Shown here: positions 54,330-63,435 of the stretch, piece after piece
Position numbering within the stretch: the stretch's first letter is position 1
Layout of the letters: every line of letters begins with the position of its first letter
From: Blautia parvula
Lineage (GTDB): Bacteria; Bacillota; Clostridia; Lachnospirales; Lachnospiraceae
Reading direction: 5' to 3'
Assembly: GCF_020215665.1 (NCBI RefSeq)
Contig: NZ_CP084061.1
Location: 4,865,001-4,929,000, forward strand
DNA: 64,000 nt
Program-made: the position numbers and the translations under genes
Notes under the pieces: generated by a model
Told to the model about the DNA's origin: nothing
What the model saw: the letters and a program-made list of their open reading frames with translations, nothing else
Database searches by the model: none

Positions 54330-54950
54330 ATGGATAAAGATAATATAAATAAGCTGGATCCGGATGAGAACATTGTAGTAAGGATGGGGGGTAAGGTATA
54401 CATATATGAGAAAGGCTCACCGGAGTGGAAAGACTGGGAGAGTATACCATCTTATGATGATGCAGAGATGGTATATAGCCTGATGATAGGGGAGTATGTG
54501 GATGAGTTTAAAGCAATGATCCCTGAATACATAACAAACATTATCGTTGAAGAACCCCATCCGTCTTCGGAATCATCTAAGCTGCTGAACGAAGCATATG
54601 AGACATATAATAACCTTCTTAGCGCTTCAAAGGACGGCCATGCCGATGATGTATCAGGTATGGGTACATTATTTGAAAACTTATATGATCTGGTTCATAA
54701 TATTGTATGTACTTTTTATAAAGTAGCTTTTTATAGCCAGTCGAAGGAAGTATATTGCCAGGATGAAATACAGTGTCAAAAAGATTATGAATGTATGATC
54801 TGGAAATTGCTTTGCTATAAGGATAAGGTGAATTCTGATGCAGATAAGCAGAATATAGACAGGTTGATATATATTTTGAATGAGCAGATTAAGATATTTT
54901 ATGGGCGGGCAATGGAGTATGGAGTATATTTTCGGAAATATGAAAAATGA
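54330..54950 (+). CDS. Hypothetical cytoplasmic protein, last gene of the cassette
   Basis: 206 residues from ATG 54330, behind AAGGTGG. No signal peptide or membrane helix. The N-terminal part is short beta strands (NIVVRMGGKVYIYEKGSPEW), the rest helical with repeated Tyr and Cys (FENLYDLVHNIVCTFYKVAFYSQSKEVYC). It is A+T-richer than the ICE backbone. I do not recognise a family. It lies at the right end of the element, before the debris region. Confidence 0.65.
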   Translation: MDKDNINKLDPDENIVVRMGGKVYIYEKGSPEWKDWESIPSYDDAEMVYSLMIGEYVDEFKAMIPEYITNIIVEEPHPSSESSKLLNEAYETYNNLLSASKDGHADDVSGMGTLFENLYDLVHNIVCTFYKVAFYSQSKEVYCQDEIQCQKDYECMIWKLLCYKDKVNSDADKQNIDRLIYILNEQIKIFYGRAMEYGVYFRKYEK

Positions 54951-55260
54951 AGATATGTTCATTAAATCACTTAAAATATGGGAGTTGTCCATACTTAGCT
55001 TCTAGGATAAGAGATAATAGGAACGAGGCAAGTCAAACTAAATTAATCTGTTGTCCCTGCTCTTTTCATTTTAACAATAACGATGGCCTTTTCAGTAATT
55101 TTGAACCGCGTGATTGTGGCAGAAACTATTATTTTTGTATTCATAGCAGAATTCTTCGACCGTTCAATTTTTTATACATTATGTTCTGTTGATTAATTAA
55201 TAATTAGATGTTGGGGGCAAAATATTATGTTTCGCCCCCAACATCATTCAAATTATTCTA

Positions 55261-55410
55261 ATTGAAGAAATAGCTTATTATTTTGGATTCTGTTCCCAGA
55301 GCTATTATGGTAAGATATTTAAGAGATGAACAAAAATGTCTCCTAAGCAATACCGCTATCGCTATGGGAATCGAAAATTTATAGATGAGTTTGAACAAAT
55401 TTGGGAATAA
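55261..55410 (+). pseudogene. AraC-family regulator relic (C-terminal HTH, with in-frame TGA)
   Basis: The frame reads IEEIAYYFGFCSQSYYGKIF then KR-stop-TKMSPKQYRYRYGNR and ends EFEQIWE with TAA at 55408. This is the second AraC helix-turn-helix and its SPKQYR end, cut by TGA at 55327. Nothing upstream fits the rest of the protein, so this is a remnant, not a functional gene. Confidence 0.72.
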
Positions 55411-55767
55411 ATTATGTATACCTCCATTGTATAGACTTCAGCACCGGTATTGGTAGTATAAACGGAATTGCTTAATGCGTTCATATCCGCTATCTTTGCA
55501 GACAATGGTTGTTCGGGAAAAATATGTTTCAGTATTTTCTTGAATCTCCATAGTTGTTATTAAAGATATTCCTGACGTTCTTATAGTTTATGGAATTTTG
55601 TAATATGCAATGTATTGTTTGTTTTGCGATTACAGACATTTAGTAAATATATGTTGGAAGGACTTCTTTGATGATCAGCTAAAAAAGCTTTGAATTATTA
55701 GTAGATAAGTTCAGGCTTCAAGATGTAGAATTTTGTTGTAATTTAGCCCCTGGGCTTTATGTAAGAA

Positions 55768-55808
55768 AAGTACAGTAGATTGTAAAAATCTGTCTGTGCT
55801 TTTTTTAT
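55768..55808 (+). terminator. Terminator between the debris and the transporter tail
   Basis: AGTACAGTAGATT and AATCTGTCTGTGCT form an imperfect stem with wobble pairs, followed by TTTTTTTA. It may have ended a lost gene. Confidence 0.7.
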
Positions 55809-55814
55809 TGGCAG

Positions 55815-55995
55815 GAAGGTTTTCATTCCGGCGTGTCCCTTGTCTTCACCGGAATTGTTGTTTCCGTGCTTGCCACCCCGGCCCCGGAGTGTACGAAGAT
55901 CGTCCAGGGAACCATAGCGGCCGCAGCGGTTATCAATGAGATCATTGCTGTGGTAGCAGCGAAAAAGTGATTTGAGTGGGCCGGGGAATTCAGCT
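55815..55995 (+). pseudogene. Tail of a membrane transporter (perhaps a cation:proton antiporter), TGA-broken
   Basis: One frame reads FHSGVSLVFTGIVVSVLATP, then IVQGTIAAAAVINEIIAVVA, then AKK-stop-FEWAGE, consistent with a Gly-to-TGA change in an AKKGFEWAGE end. The alternating hydrophobic helix pattern with INEIIA is like the last helix of cation:proton antiporters, but the family is remembered rather than searched. Only about 60 codons remain and there is no start. It marks an old deletion at this junction. Confidence 0.5.
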
Positions 55996-57861
55996 TTGTT
56001 TCTTCCACTTCAATAAAAATGCAGAATTGACAATTACGATCACTGACCCGGTGTTATGAACAAGTGCTCCTACCACGGGATTTAAAATTCCTGTGATTGC
56101 CAGAATGATAGCAGCAAAATTTAACGTTAGAGAAAAAGTAAGATTGCATTTAATAACCAGCATCATGTGTTTCGCCAGAAGAAGCAGGTGGGGGAGTTCT
56201 TTAATATCATCATTGATCAGTGCAATATCAGCAGCATCCACAGCAATATCACTTCCTATTTTTGCCATGGCGATTCCCACGCCGGACATCTTCAGTGCAG
56301 GTGCGTCATTTATACCGTCCCCTATCATGCATACCTGATTTTTGCTGTCCTGGTAAGTACGGATCCAGTTTAGTTTATCTTCGGGAAGGCAGCCGGCATG
56401 GACTTCATCTATGGAAAGCTGTCGGGCAATATGGTGGGCTGCGTTTTCATTATCTCCTGTCATCAGGACCGGTGTGAAGCCGGATTCCTTAATTCCACTG
56501 ATTGCTGCAGCAGCATCTTCACGAAGGGTATCAGCCAGCGCAATAAATCCGGAAAAAATATGATTGACAGCAAAGTAGATGATGGTGCATCCGGTATTCA
56601 GATACTTTTGGGCTTCATCTGCCGCATATTCGGGGATGGAAATACACTTTTGGGCAAGCAGCTCTTTATTTCCCCCCAGAATTTCACGTCCGTCAGCCAC
56701 AGCCTGTACACCACGTCCGGGAAGCATTTGAAATTGTTCAGGCTGCGGCAGTTCTTTTTGTATTTCCTTTTTATAACACTGTACAACAGCTTTTCCGAGA
56801 GGATGCTCTGAACGGAGTTCCGCACAGGCGGCACAACCGTAGAGCTCCTGATCAGACAAATCCTGCAGGAAGCTCCTCACAGCAGCAACCTGTGGTGTCC
56901 CGTATGTAAGGGTCCCTGTTTTGTCAAATGTAATATGGGAGACATCCGCCAGGCGCTCCAGGGCATCCCCTTCCCTTACCAGAAAACCGTGTCTGGTTGC
57001 GTTGCCGATGGCAGCCATAATTGCTGTGGGTGTGGCCAGTACAAGTGCGCAGGGACAGAAGACTACTAAAATGGTAACGGCACGGATCAACTGCCCGGTG
57101 AACAGCCAGGTCAGTATTGCTGCGGTCAGTGCGATTATCACGATCCAGGTTGCAAAACGGTCAGCAAACCCTACAATTTTGGCTTTTCCGGCATCCGCAG
57201 ACTGGACGAGTCGAATCATCCGCTGAATGGAACTGTCCTCCCCGACTCTTGTTGCTTTCATATCAAAAGAACCAAACTGATTGACTGTTCCGCTGGAAAC
57301 CTGGTCTCCGCTTCCTTTATCCACAGGAAGGGATTCCCCGGTCATGACAGACTGGTCAATGGATGTCTGACCGGATAGAATGACACCATCCACGGGAATG
57401 GTTTCACCTGGCAGGACACGGAGAATGTCACCTTCCTGTACCAGTTTTGCGGGGATGATTTCTTCCGAGGAGCCAGTTACCTTCCGTGCGGTACGCGGGG
57501 TGAGATGAACAAGTTTTTCAATACCCGCCCTTGCTCTTGCTACAGTTAAATCCTCCAATAGCGCCCCAAGCTGCATAATAAATGCAATTTCTCCAGCAGC
57601 AAAATTTTCACCAATCATCAGGGAAGCTATCAGTGCGATGGATACCAGTACATCTGCTTTGATATCGAAAGCTGTAATAAGCCCTATGACTGCCTCCAGA
57701 ATGATGGGAACACCGCACAGGAGAATGGCAATCCAGGCAGAGGGAAAGGGAAATGGGTTAAAGCGGATAATACTTGCCAGCAGAGCAAGTCCGGAGATAA
57801 CAAGAAAGATGATATCGCGTTTGGTCCCTCCCCATTCTAACAGTTCTTCTAACTTTTTCAT
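55990..57861 (-). CDS. Heavy-metal translocating P1B-type ATPase
   Basis: 623 residues on the minus strand. Motifs: CPC in the metal helix (C269-P270-C271, [12 protein letters not shown]), the phosphorylation site FDKTGTLT (D313), [13 protein letters not shown], and [12 protein letters not shown]. No N-terminal HMA domain is present. The last membrane helix reads [20 protein letters not shown], not the copper-type or classic cadmium-type pattern, so the ion is not certain (copper, zinc and others are possible). ATG 57861 follows AAAGGAG. It faces a CsoR-type repressor gene and shares its operator sequence. Confidence 0.93.
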   Translation of the reverse strand: MKKLEELLEWGGTKRDIIFLVISGLALLASIIRFNPFPFPSAWIAILLCGVPIILEAVIGLITAFDIKADVLVSIALIASLMIGENFAAGEIAFIMQLGALLEDLTVARARAGIEKLVHLTPRTARKVTGSSEEIIPAKLVQEGDILRVLPGETIPVDGVILSGQTSIDQSVMTGESLPVDKGSGDQVSSGTVNQFGSFDMKATRVGEDSSIQRMIRLVQSADAGKAKIVGFADRFATWIVIIALTAAILTWLFTGQLIRAVTILVVFCPCALVLATPTAIMAAIGNATRHGFLVREGDALERLADVSHITFDKTGTLTYGTPQVAAVRSFLQDLSDQELYGCAACAELRSEHPLGKAVVQCYKKEIQKELPQPEQFQMLPGRGVQAVADGREILGGNKELLAQKCISIPEYAADEAQKYLNTGCTIIYFAVNHIFSGFIALADTLREDAAAAISGIKESGFTPVLMTGDNENAAHHIARQLSIDEVHAGCLPEDKLNWIRTYQDSKNQVCMIGDGINDAPALKMSGVGIAMAKIGSDIAVDAADIALINDDIKELPHLLLLAKHMMLVIKCNLTFSLTLNFAAIILAITGILNPVVGALVHNTGSVIVIVNSAFLLKWKKQS

Positions 57862-57884
57862 TGTAATGCTCCTTTCTCTAATAA

Positions 57885-57934
57885 TACCTGTAGGGGTATA
57901 TGTATAGTATACTTATAGGGGTATAGGCTGTCAA
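57885..57934 (-). promoter_or_regulatory. P-type ATPase promoter overlapped by two CsoR-type operators
   Basis: On the minus strand, TTGACA (57934-57929), a 17-base spacer and TATACT (57911-57906) make a near-perfect sigma-A promoter. Two operator-like sites, TACCTGTAGGGGTA (57885-57898) and TACTTATAGGGGTA (57910-57923), lie around and inside it. A third such motif is upstream of csoR. The repressor would block RNA polymerase until metal is bound. Confidence 0.72.
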
Positions 57935-57943
57935 GGCAAAAAA

Positions 57944-57976
57944 AGAAAACCAGCCATTTCCGATGACTGGTTTTCA
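57944..57976 (-). terminator. Terminator of the csoR-type gene
   Basis: On the minus strand GAAAACCAGTCAT and ATGGCTGGTTTTC pair around CGGAA and are followed by TTTTTTT. Confidence 0.85.
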
Positions 57977-57990
57977 AGGGTATTATTTCC

Positions 57991-58266
57991 TTAGATCATA
58001 TTGGCAAAGCGTTCCACCGCCTTTGTAAAGTTTGCAATCGTCTGGTCAGCATCACCGTGTTCGATTCCGTCTCTAACACAGTGATTGATATGGCCCTCCA
58101 AAACAACCTGGCCGACTCTGTGAAGCGCTGATTTGGCGGCATTTATCTGAGCGAGGATATCTTCACAGGGTACATCCTCATCCACCATTCTGTCGATTGC
58201 CTGAACCTGCCCGATGATTTTTTTTAAACGGCGGTGGAGATTATCGGCATCCATACACTGTTTCAT
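57991..58266 (-). CDS. csoR: CsoR/RcnR-family metal-sensing repressor
   Basis: 91 residues, ATG 58266 with AAGGAGG upstream. The four-helix DUF156 fold is clear: RRLKKIIGQVQAIDRMVDED, then VPCEDILAQINAAKSALHRV with the first Cys, and EGHINHCVRDGIEHG with the His and second Cys (the C-H-C set of copper-sensing CsoR). It binds DNA as a tetramer and is released by Cu(I) in CsoR proteins; RcnR-like members bind other metals. Here it probably represses itself and the ATPase. Three operator copies support this. Confidence 0.9.
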   Translation of the reverse strand: MKQCMDADNLHRRLKKIIGQVQAIDRMVDEDVPCEDILAQINAAKSALHRVGQVVLEGHINHCVRDGIEHGDADQTIANFTKAVERFANMI

Positions 58267-58287
58267 ACTACTACACCTCCTTTTTTG

Positions 58288-58342
58288 TACTATTAGGGGT
58301 ATGTGTATTTGATATTATGAGATAAGATGCCCGGATTGTCAA
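58288..58342 (-). promoter_or_regulatory. csoR promoter with a third operator
   Basis: Minus-strand TTGACA (58342-58337), a 17-base spacer and CATAAT (58319-58314) precede an operator-like TACTATTAGGGGTA (58288-58301), which shares TAGGGGTA with the two sites before the ATPase gene. Autorepression by CsoR is inferred. Confidence 0.7.
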
Positions 58343-58865
58343 GGCGTTTCTGGCAGATAGCCGGTTCTGACGTTAAGGCTGGAATAATTTTAAATTTACT
58401 TGTTGTGCTATATCATATTCTTTCCGTAATCAACACCGTAAGAGCGGAAAGAATGGCAGTATCTTGCTCTTCCAAACTTACAGACGGTAAGTGGAAAACT
58501 ATCAATCACAAAGTATTTGCTATGAGGTATGCTGAAAACATCGAACAATTTTTGTTGTAATAATTCAGTTATCTGTAAAAGGGCCCGCCGTGTACGATTA
58601 AATCGGCTGCGGCAGCAAAGCTTTAGAAAAAAGTGACAGTAATTCTTTTTTATATAAGACGATTAAAATATATTTATTAACCCCGGGATAGGGTTTTACT
58701 TATTCAAAATCGTGGAAGAAAAGGGCGAAAAAAGCAAAAAAAATTATAACCATAGGGGAGGCTTCCGAAATATAAAATTGAAGTTTATACTTTAAAGGTA
58801 CTGAATCTACTGAGCGGTATAAATAAAAGGACCTCTGTAATAAAGGATAAAAGAAGGGATAGAAA
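58343..58865. other. Non-coding gap between the metal system and the peptide transporter
   Basis: Low G+C. A 10-bp inverted repeat ATTCTTTCCG (58417-58426) and CGGAAAGAAT (58445-58454) is present. A 77-codon frame crosses part of it from 58327 but has no ribosome site. I see no tRNA, riboswitch or mobile element. Confidence 0.4.
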
Positions 58866-59861
58866 ATGAAAAAGAAAAAGCAATTCCTGATCAAGATCGG
58901 GAAAAGGCTGCTGGGTTTTGTGGGCGCAATGTTTTTATTGTCTGTTATCGTGTTCTATTTTGCCCGGCTGGCACCGGGGGACCCGCTGCAGTCTTTTTAC
59001 GGTGATGCAGTGGAATCTATGACGGTGGAGGAGCAGGACGCGGCAAGGATACGTCTTGGTTTGGACGGACCGATACATGTGCAGTATGTCAGGTGGCTGC
59101 AGAACGCGTTTCAGGGAGATTTCGGATTGTCTTTAAAATATAAGACGCCTGCCATGTCAGTAGTTGAGCCGCTTATCAGCAATACACTTATTTTAGGGGG
59201 AACGGCATACATACTTGTGTTTTTACTGGCAATCCTGCTGGCTATGTTCTGTGCCCGGTTTGAAGATACCTGGATAGACCGTGTCATCTGTAAAGTGGGT
59301 ACAGCAGCGTACTATATTCCCCCATTCTGGCTGGGGGTTGTCCTGGTGTTGGTGTTCAGTATCAATCTCCATATCCTGCCCAGCAGCGGTGCGTATGACA
59401 TCGGTAAAGCAAACGATATCGGCAATCGTATCCGTCATATGATACTTCCGCTTATCGTTATGATCCTGAGTCATCTGTGGTACTACGCCTATATGATCCG
59501 GAATAAGCTGCTGGATGAAGTGCGGAAGGATTATGTGCTGCTGGCACGAATGAAAGGGATAAGAAAAAATCAGATTTTATGGTTCCATTGTCTGAGGAAT
59601 GTGGCCCCCACTATTGTAAGTATTATGGCGATTTCCATACCACATGTTCTGAGCGGTACTTATATCGCTGAGGCTGTGTTCAATTACCCGGGCCTGGGGG
59701 CGCTCTCTGTGGAAAGCGCAAAATATCATGACTATAATCTCCTCATGCTTCTGGTACTGATTACAGGTGTTCTGGTCATAACCAGCAGTATTATAGCCCA
59801 ATTTGTCAATGAGGCGATTGACCCGAGAATGAAAGGAGCGGAGGTAGCGTCATGGAAGTAA
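58866..59861 (+). CDS. Oligopeptide/dipeptide ABC transporter permease (DppB/OppB type)
   Basis: 331 residues. ATG 58866 follows AAGAAGGGA. Signature elements: LLGFVGAMFLLSVIVFYFAR, then FARLAPGDPL, the EAA loop VLLARMKGIRKNQILWFHCL and LSGTYIAEAVFNYPGLGALS. The first of a five-gene operon, it forms one half of the membrane channel with the next permease. It overlaps the next gene by ten bases. Substrate (peptide, nickel or other) not certain. Confidence 0.92.
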   Translation: MKKKKQFLIKIGKRLLGFVGAMFLLSVIVFYFARLAPGDPLQSFYGDAVESMTVEEQDAARIRLGLDGPIHVQYVRWLQNAFQGDFGLSLKYKTPAMSVVEPLISNTLILGGTAYILVFLLAILLAMFCARFEDTWIDRVICKVGTAAYYIPPFWLGVVLVLVFSINLHILPSSGAYDIGKANDIGNRIRHMILPLIVMILSHLWYYAYMIRNKLLDEVRKDYVLLARMKGIRKNQILWFHCLRNVAPTIVSIMAISIPHVLSGTYIAEAVFNYPGLGALSVESAKYHDYNLLMLLVLITGVLVITSSIIAQFVNEAIDPRMKGAEVASWK

Positions 59862-60754
59862 GGAGTGATGGCTTCCGGATTGTAGGTGCTGATTACAGAC
59901 AGCATGTACCGGAGATGAAAAAACAGACATTTCGGCAGTGGATAAAAGGAAAACCCTTTATCTCCATTATACTTTTAGTGATCATTGTGGGGGGATGCCT
60001 CTTTGCCGAACAATTATACAACCATGACCCCAGTGATTTTTATCTGCAGAATCTGAACCAGGTCCCGGGAAAGGAATTTTATTTTGGAACGGATTCTCTG
60101 GGGCGGGATATATATTCCATGATCTGGTACGGCGGACGGGCTTCCATACTGATCGGCCTTTTGAGCACAGTCATCATTACTGTGATAGGCATTACATACG
60201 GATGTGTCAGCGGTATGTGCAGTGAGGCCATAGATGCTGTGATGATGCGCGTGGCGGAGCTTTTGAACAGCATCCCGTCACTGCTGCTGGTGCTCCTGTT
60301 TGTATCCGTCACAGGAGAACAGAACATTGTAAAAATATCTCTGGTGATAGGCGTGACCGGATGGTTCGGACTTGCCCGTATTGTCAGAAGTGAGGTCAGG
60401 CAGATCCGTTCCAGCGACTATGTGCTGGCTGCCAGATGTATGGGAAGCAGCTTTGGGCATGTCATGAAAAAGCATTTGATTCCCAACTTTGTGTCAGCGA
60501 TCATGTTTGTGGTGGTGTCCAGTATCAGCACCAGTATGTCCATGGAGTCCACGCTGAGTTTTCTGGGATTGGGGCTTCCGGTGGATGTGGTTTCCTGGGG
60601 TAGTATGCTTTCACTGGCAAATAAAGCGTTACTGCTGAATACATGGTGGGTCATCATCATACCGGGCCTGTTTTTGATCACAACATTGATCTGCATAACA
60701 AATATCGGTAATTATTTCCGAAAGGAAACAAATAAAAAACCAAGTAATTTATAA
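59852..60754 (+). CDS. Peptide ABC transporter permease (DppC/OppC type)
   Basis: 300 residues. The N-terminal extension (QTFRQWIKGKPFISIILLVI) precedes FGTDSLGRDIYSMIWYGGRA, the DppC pattern, and the EAA loop SDYVLAARCMGSSFGHVMKKH with STLSFLGLGLPVDVVSWG near the end. Second membrane half. ATG 59852 after GGAGCGGAGG, inside the end of the first permease gene. Confidence 0.92.
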   Translation: MEVRSDGFRIVGADYRQHVPEMKKQTFRQWIKGKPFISIILLVIIVGGCLFAEQLYNHDPSDFYLQNLNQVPGKEFYFGTDSLGRDIYSMIWYGGRASILIGLLSTVIITVIGITYGCVSGMCSEAIDAVMMRVAELLNSIPSLLLVLLFVSVTGEQNIVKISLVIGVTGWFGLARIVRSEVRQIRSSDYVLAARCMGSSFGHVMKKHLIPNFVSAIMFVVVSSISTSMSMESTLSFLGLGLPVDVVSWGSMLSLANKALLLNTWWVIIIPGLFLITTLICITNIGNYFRKETNKKPSNL

Positions 60755-60768
60755 GGAGAGTAAGGAAA

Positions 60769-62397
60769 ATGAAAAGAAAAGCAGCAAGTTTATTACTGGC
60801 AGCAGCTATGGTATGTACCATGCTGGCAGGATGCGGGAATTCCCAGGGTGGAGAGCAGAAAGAGGCAGAAACGGCAGGAACAGCGCAGGAGACAGAAAAA
60901 GATGCAGAGCCTGCAAAAGATGAATCGGACTTGTCAAATACTCTGGTTTATGCAGGAGAATCAGAAGATACGATCAATCCGCTTCTGAATAACCATGATG
61001 AACTTCCGAGTATCATCTTTTCAGGACTAATGAAATATGATGCGAATGGCGCACCTGTGGAGGATTTGGCTGAGAGTTACGAATACGATGAAGGAAGCAT
61101 GACATATACGTTTCATTTAAGAGAAGGTGTAAAATGGCATGATGGGGAAGCTTTTACCGCGGATGATGTTGTCTTCACTTATGAACTGCTGACAAAAGAT
61201 GAAAACCTGACAGCAAGCATAACCAGTAACTATGAGGACATCAAAGAGGTAAAAGCGGAGGATGCGGAAACGGTTGTCATTACAATGGGACAATATAATG
61301 CGGCTATGCTGGACAACTTTACCATGGGTATCCTTCCAAAACACCTGCTGGAGGGAGAGGATATCAATACAACCCCATTTAATCAGAAACCGGTGGGAAC
61401 AGGAAGGTACAAATTCGTCTCATGGGATACCGCAGGCGGCAGTATTACATTGGAAAAAAATGAAGATTACTATGATAAAGTACCGAATATTGACCGTGTT
61501 GTCTACAAAACCGTATCTGTAGAAAGCACAAAAGCAACAATGCTGCAGTCCGGAGAAGCTGATCTGGCTTGGTTAAATGCTAAATATGCAGACGAATTCA
61601 GAGGTAATGATAATTATACGAACTATGATTTTAAGACTGCAGATTACCGTTCTGTGTCCTGTGACTTCCGTACGGATTTCTGGAAAGAGAACGGAGACTC
61701 CATAGGAGTTCTGAACTATGCAATCGATAAACAATCCATTGTGGACAGTGTATTGAACGGTCATGGTTTTACGGCTTACAGTCCTCTTCAGGTTAACCCT
61801 TATGGCGGAAATGAAGCGGCTGATATCTATAGCTATGATTTAGACAAGTTCTCAGAAGAAATGGACAAACTAGGCTGGAAAAAGGGCGATGACGGAATCT
61901 ACGAAAGAAACGGACAGAAATTCTCCTTTAGTATCCAGGTACGTGATTATGAGGAAGAGCGTGTAGATATTGAGAACATCGTTTCACAGCAGTTGAAAAA
62001 GGCCGGTGTGGAATTAAAGGTGGAACTGGTGACAAAATTTGATTGGGAATCAGGATACAACGGCTTTTTAGCAGGCTTCGCATCCCAGTTTGATCCGGAT
62101 GGACTGTATAAACAATTCGTTACGGATGCCAGTGAAAACACTATGGCATATTCTAACGAGAAAGTAGATGAATTATTAAAAGCCGGACGTCACGCAAAAG
62201 ATCCGGAGGAGCGTAAAAAAGCATATCAGGATTTTGAGGTTGCTTACGCGGAAAATCCCGGACAGATCCTGATCGCATATCTGGACGGTAACTATGTGGC
62301 AGTAAAGGGCGTAGAAGGTCTGGACAACACAAGGATCCTCGGACACCACGCGGTCGGTGTTATGTGGAATATTGAGGAATGGACAATCAGCAGATAG
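60769..62397 (+). CDS. Extracellular solute-binding lipoprotein, family 5 (peptide type)
   Basis: 542 residues. A lipoprotein signal with lipobox LAGC (C22) is followed by an acidic linker (GGEQKEAETAGTAQETEKDA). The SBP_bac_5 core has LAESYEYDEGSMTYTFHLRE, GVKWHDGEAFTADDVVFTYE, and NYAIDKQSIVDSVLNG. It captures peptides (or nickel complexes in some relatives) at the membrane surface. Ribosome site AAGGAGAGTAAGG. It is separated from the permease gene by 14 bases. Members for nickel have a signature I cannot see here. Confidence 0.92.
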   Translation: MKRKAASLLLAAAMVCTMLAGCGNSQGGEQKEAETAGTAQETEKDAEPAKDESDLSNTLVYAGESEDTINPLLNNHDELPSIIFSGLMKYDANGAPVEDLAESYEYDEGSMTYTFHLREGVKWHDGEAFTADDVVFTYELLTKDENLTASITSNYEDIKEVKAEDAETVVITMGQYNAAMLDNFTMGILPKHLLEGEDINTTPFNQKPVGTGRYKFVSWDTAGGSITLEKNEDYYDKVPNIDRVVYKTVSVESTKATMLQSGEADLAWLNAKYADEFRGNDNYTNYDFKTADYRSVSCDFRTDFWKENGDSIGVLNYAIDKQSIVDSVLNGHGFTAYSPLQVNPYGGNEAADIYSYDLDKFSEEMDKLGWKKGDDGIYERNGQKFSFSIQVRDYEEERVDIENIVSQQLKKAGVELKVELVTKFDWESGYNGFLAGFASQFDPDGLYKQFVTDASENTMAYSNEKVDELLKAGRHAKDPEERKKAYQDFEVAYAENPGQILIAYLDGNYVAVKGVEGLDNTRILGHHAVGVMWNIEEWTISR

Positions 62398-62409
62398 GGG
62401 ATATAAGTT

Positions 62410-63435
62410 ATGGGAGCATTGTTGGAGCTTGAACATTTGTCGGTGAGTTTTGATACACCGAAAGGAGAAGTACAGGCGGTCAGAGATGTGTCTCTTACGG
62501 TTCAGGAGGGAGAAATCCTGGCCCTGGTAGGAGAATCCGGCTGCGGAAAAACGGTGATGAGCCAGTCGGTTTTAAAACTCCTTCCCGGCAATTCGAGAAT
62601 TAAGAGCGGAAAGATTCTGGTAGACGGCACAGATATTACGGATTATAAAGAAAAAGATATGCGTAATCTAAGGGGAACAACACTGTCAATGGTGTTTCAG
62701 GACCCTATGACTACCCTGAATCCCACAATGCCCGTAGGAAAACAGATCATGGAGGCCGTCCTGAAACATGAGCGTGTAAGCAGGGAGGAAGCTAAGAGAA
62801 GAGCCGTTGAGATGCTGGATCTGGTAGGAATTGAAGATGCCGAGCACCGCTATATGCTGCAGCCCCATTATTTTTCAGGGGGAATGCGGCAGCGGTGTGT
62901 GCTTGCCATTGCGCTGGCCTTAAAGCCGAGGCTTTTGTTTGCGGACGAACCAACCACAGCGCTGGATGTTACGGTACAGGCAAAGATCCTTGATCTGCTG
63001 CTTAAATTAAAAAACAAACTGGGGTTATCCATCGTGTTCATTTCCCATGATCTTGGTGTCGTGGCAAAGATCGCGGACCGTGTTGCAGTCATGTATGCCG
63101 GAAAACTGGTTGAGGTGGGCAAAGCGGAGGAGGTTTTTTATGATCCGCGGCATCCCTATACCTGGGGATTGCTGTCCGCCCTGCCGTCTCTGGCAAAAAA
63201 AGGTGAGGGCCTGAAGTGCATTCCCGGAATGCCCCCCATGCTTTTGGACCCGCCGAAAGGGGATGCGTTTGCTGTGAGAAATGAATTTGCGTTGGCTATA
63301 GACTATGAAGAGATGCCTCCTATGTTCCAGGTGTCGCCGACTCACAGTGCGGCTACATGGCTACTTGATAAAAGGGCGCCGAAGATTCAGCCCCCGCAGA
63401 TTTTCAGGGAAGAGAGAGCAGCAAATGAAAGATAA
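62410..63435 (+). CDS. Peptide ABC transporter ATPase (DppD/OppD type)
   Basis: 341 residues. Walker A GESGCGKT (G41-T48), Q-loop VFQDPMTTLNPTMPVG, ABC signature FSGGMRQRCVLA, Walker B LLFADEPTTALD, and H-loop FISHDLGVV. The C-terminal oligopeptide extension ends with ATWLLDKRAPKIQPP, typical of OppD/DppD though its usual Cys residues are not seen. It powers transport together with the next gene. It overlaps that gene by 11 bases. Confidence 0.93.
   Translation: MGALLELEHLSVSFDTPKGEVQAVRDVSLTVQEGEILALVGESGCGKTVMSQSVLKLLPGNSRIKSGKILVDGTDITDYKEKDMRNLRGTTLSMVFQDPMTTLNPTMPVGKQIMEAVLKHERVSREEAKRRAVEMLDLVGIEDAEHRYMLQPHYFSGGMRQRCVLAIALALKPRLLFADEPTTALDVTVQAKILDLLLKLKNKLGLSIVFISHDLGVVAKIADRVAVMYAGKLVEVGKAEEVFYDPRHPYTWGLLSALPSLAKKGEGLKCIPGMPPMLLDPPKGDAFAVRNEFALAIDYEEMPPMFQVSPTHSAATWLLDKRAPKIQPPQIFREERAANER

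Larger units (their letters stand above)
54951..55989. other. Debris region at the right end of the element
   Basis: 1.04 kb, A+T-rich, without an intact gene. It contains a 12-bp inverted repeat at 55207-55218 and 55234-55245 (GATGTTGGGGGC / GCCCCCAACATC), an AraC-like relic (55261-55410), a poor 37-codon minus frame (55551-55438) reading TTIVCKDSGYERIKQFRLYYQ that looks like a fragment, a terminator (55768-55808), and a transporter tail (55815-55995). No integrase, tRNA or clear direct repeat matching the left side was seen. Confidence 0.5.

Noticed and set aside
19083-55989. Phage origin for the island
   Set aside because: No capsid, tail, portal, terminase or lysis gene is present; the set is type IV secretion and conjugation.
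58327-58560. A 77-codon plus-strand frame near the csoR promoter
   Set aside because: It starts in the csoR promoter, lacks a ribosome site, and has no recognisable protein features.
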